Shown here: piece by piece, positions 38,223 through 38,747 of the stretch
Numbering within the stretch: the first letter of the stretch is position 1
How the letters are laid out: every line of letters begins with the position of its first letter
Assembly (NCBI GenBank): GCA_013286235.1
Contig: JABDGE010000031.1
Location: 1 to 38,747, forward strand
Source: Bacteroidota bacterium
Lineage (GTDB): Bacteria; Bacteroidota; Bacteroidia; Sphingobacteriales; Sphingobacteriaceae
Reading direction: 5' to 3'
DNA: 38,747 nucleotides
Program-made: the position numbers and the translations under genes
The notes under the pieces: generated by a model
What the model saw: the letters and a program-made list of their open reading frames with translations, nothing else
What the model was told of the DNA's origin: nothing
Database searches by the model: none

Positions 38223-38747
38223 TCACCTCGCCAGCGGCAACGTAAAATAAAAGGTCGACCCTACATTTTCCTCGCTCTCAAGCCCTATCGTCCCCCTGTG
38301 CCGCTGAATGATCTCGCTCGAAAGATACAGACCGATACCGAAACCCGATATATTTTTCATCTTGTCGCTTTCAACCCGGTAAAAGCGTTGGAACAGTTTC
38401 TCCTGGTCTTTATACCGTATGCCGATCCCCTCGTCCTTAACCGAAACCCTAACATCGCCAGGTTGCTTTTCGCAGGTTACGGTCACCATTCCCTCTTTAT
38501 CCGAATATTTGATGGCGTTGCTTAAAAAATTACCGATCACCTGCCTTATTTTCTCCCTGTCCGCGTTCACGATTATGCTCCCGCCTGTGTTCAAAATAAT
38601 GCGGCGATACGGGCTGGCGACTTGTGCATCGGCGATCACATCTTCCGCCAATGTGCTCATATCAAACTGCTGCATCTTAAGTTTTAGTTTGCCGGGTTCA
38701 AGTTTTGAAAGGTCCAGGAACCCGTGGATCAGGTCCGTCATACGGTT
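38223..38747 (-). CDS. Sensor histidine kinase, C-terminal part
   Basis: 175 codons of a kinase whose 5' part lies beyond the right edge. It begins in the dimerisation helix (MTDLIHGFLDLSKLEPGKLK) and contains the full catalytic domain: N box VIGNFLSNAIKYSDKEG, G1 VKDEGIGIRYKDQEKLFQRF, G2 ISGFGIGLYLSSEIIQRHRG and the end GSTFYFTLPLAR. It would phosphorylate a His upstream of the window and pass the phosphate to a response regulator, or act in a hybrid protein; the signal is unknown. It ends at the 37925-38215 repeat array. Confidence 0.92.
   Translation of the reverse strand, partial: NRMTDLIHGFLDLSKLEPGKLKLKMQQFDMSTLAEDVIADAQVASPYRRIILNTGGSIIVNADREKIRQVIGNFLSNAIKYSDKEGMVTVTCEKQPGDVRVSVKDEGIGIRYKDQEKLFQRFYRVESDKMKNISGFGIGLYLSSEIIQRHRGTIGLESEENVGSTFYFTLPLAR

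Noticed and set aside
37890..38226. Open frames over the tandem array and its complement
   Set aside because: The peptides are periodic translations of the repeat with no start context.

Overview
The window looks like a chromosomal segment from a Bacteroidetes bacterium, most probably Sphingobacteriaceae (Mucilaginibacter/Pedobacter type). This is inferred from gene content and style: many short signal peptides ending in A-Q, exact copies of the Bacteroidetes -7 promoter word TAnnTTTG just upstream of at least nine genes, ArgE/ArgH homologues of Bacteroidetes type, DUF5009 and DUF2147 proteins, a subclass A2-like beta-lactamase, and GH3/GH5/CocE/SGNH carbohydrate-degrading genes. No rRNA, tRNA, CRISPR array, phage or transposase gene is visible.

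Layout. 1-3303 (minus): ChbG/YdjC-like deacetylase (cut by the window edge) behind two tandem DUF5009/HGSNAT-like sugar acetyltransferases. 3587-4623 (plus): a small protein translationally coupled to a PhnP-like metallo-beta-lactamase-fold hydrolase. 4915-7450: a lipoprotein, a two-domain alpha/beta-hydrolase plus SGNH esterase, and an antitoxin-like gene whose toxin is decayed. 7524-11283 (minus): two tandem CocE/S15 hydrolases. 11432-13249: porin-like barrel, DUF4386 membrane protein and small lipoprotein, the last two between inverted repeats. 13396-14376: GH5 glucanase. 14594-17895 (minus): a four-gene operon sdpR-like repressor / sdpI-like membrane protein / alpha-beta hydrolase / class A beta-lactamase, with a palindrome next to the sdpR start. 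18005-22390: Tat-exported amidase, DUF6790-like, DUF1003, DUF72 and DUF1345 genes. 22875-26819 (minus): arginine cluster argE-GNAT-(four-helix-bundle cassette)-argH-ywbE. 27084-30818: hydrolase, small protein, aldo/keto reductase, YceI, DUF2147. 30949-35474: secreted GH3, small secreted protein, ROK regulator. 35544-37543: GNAT, HAD phosphatase, DinB. 38223-38747: C-terminal end of a sensor histidine kinase.

Much of the gene content concerns uptake-side polysaccharide and ester breakdown (GH3, GH5, CocE, SGNH, ChbG, DUF5009, ROK), mixed with housekeeping arginine synthesis.

The most unusual part is the intergenic DNA, which is packed with several distinct repeat families. Two deserve attention. 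One is a 552-bp unit (24451-25002) made of a four-helix-bundle (S23/Avd-like) gene enclosed by inverted arrays of the word GATTTACG, sitting inside the arginine operon. It carries a decayed second copy that retains the C-terminus with only synonymous changes, so it looks like an unclassified mobile or amplifying gene cassette. The other is a family of small hairpins whose stem sequences differ from copy to copy but which share a loop type and the tail CCTGTTTATAGAAAA (22521-22801, 33458-33497, 37572-37767).
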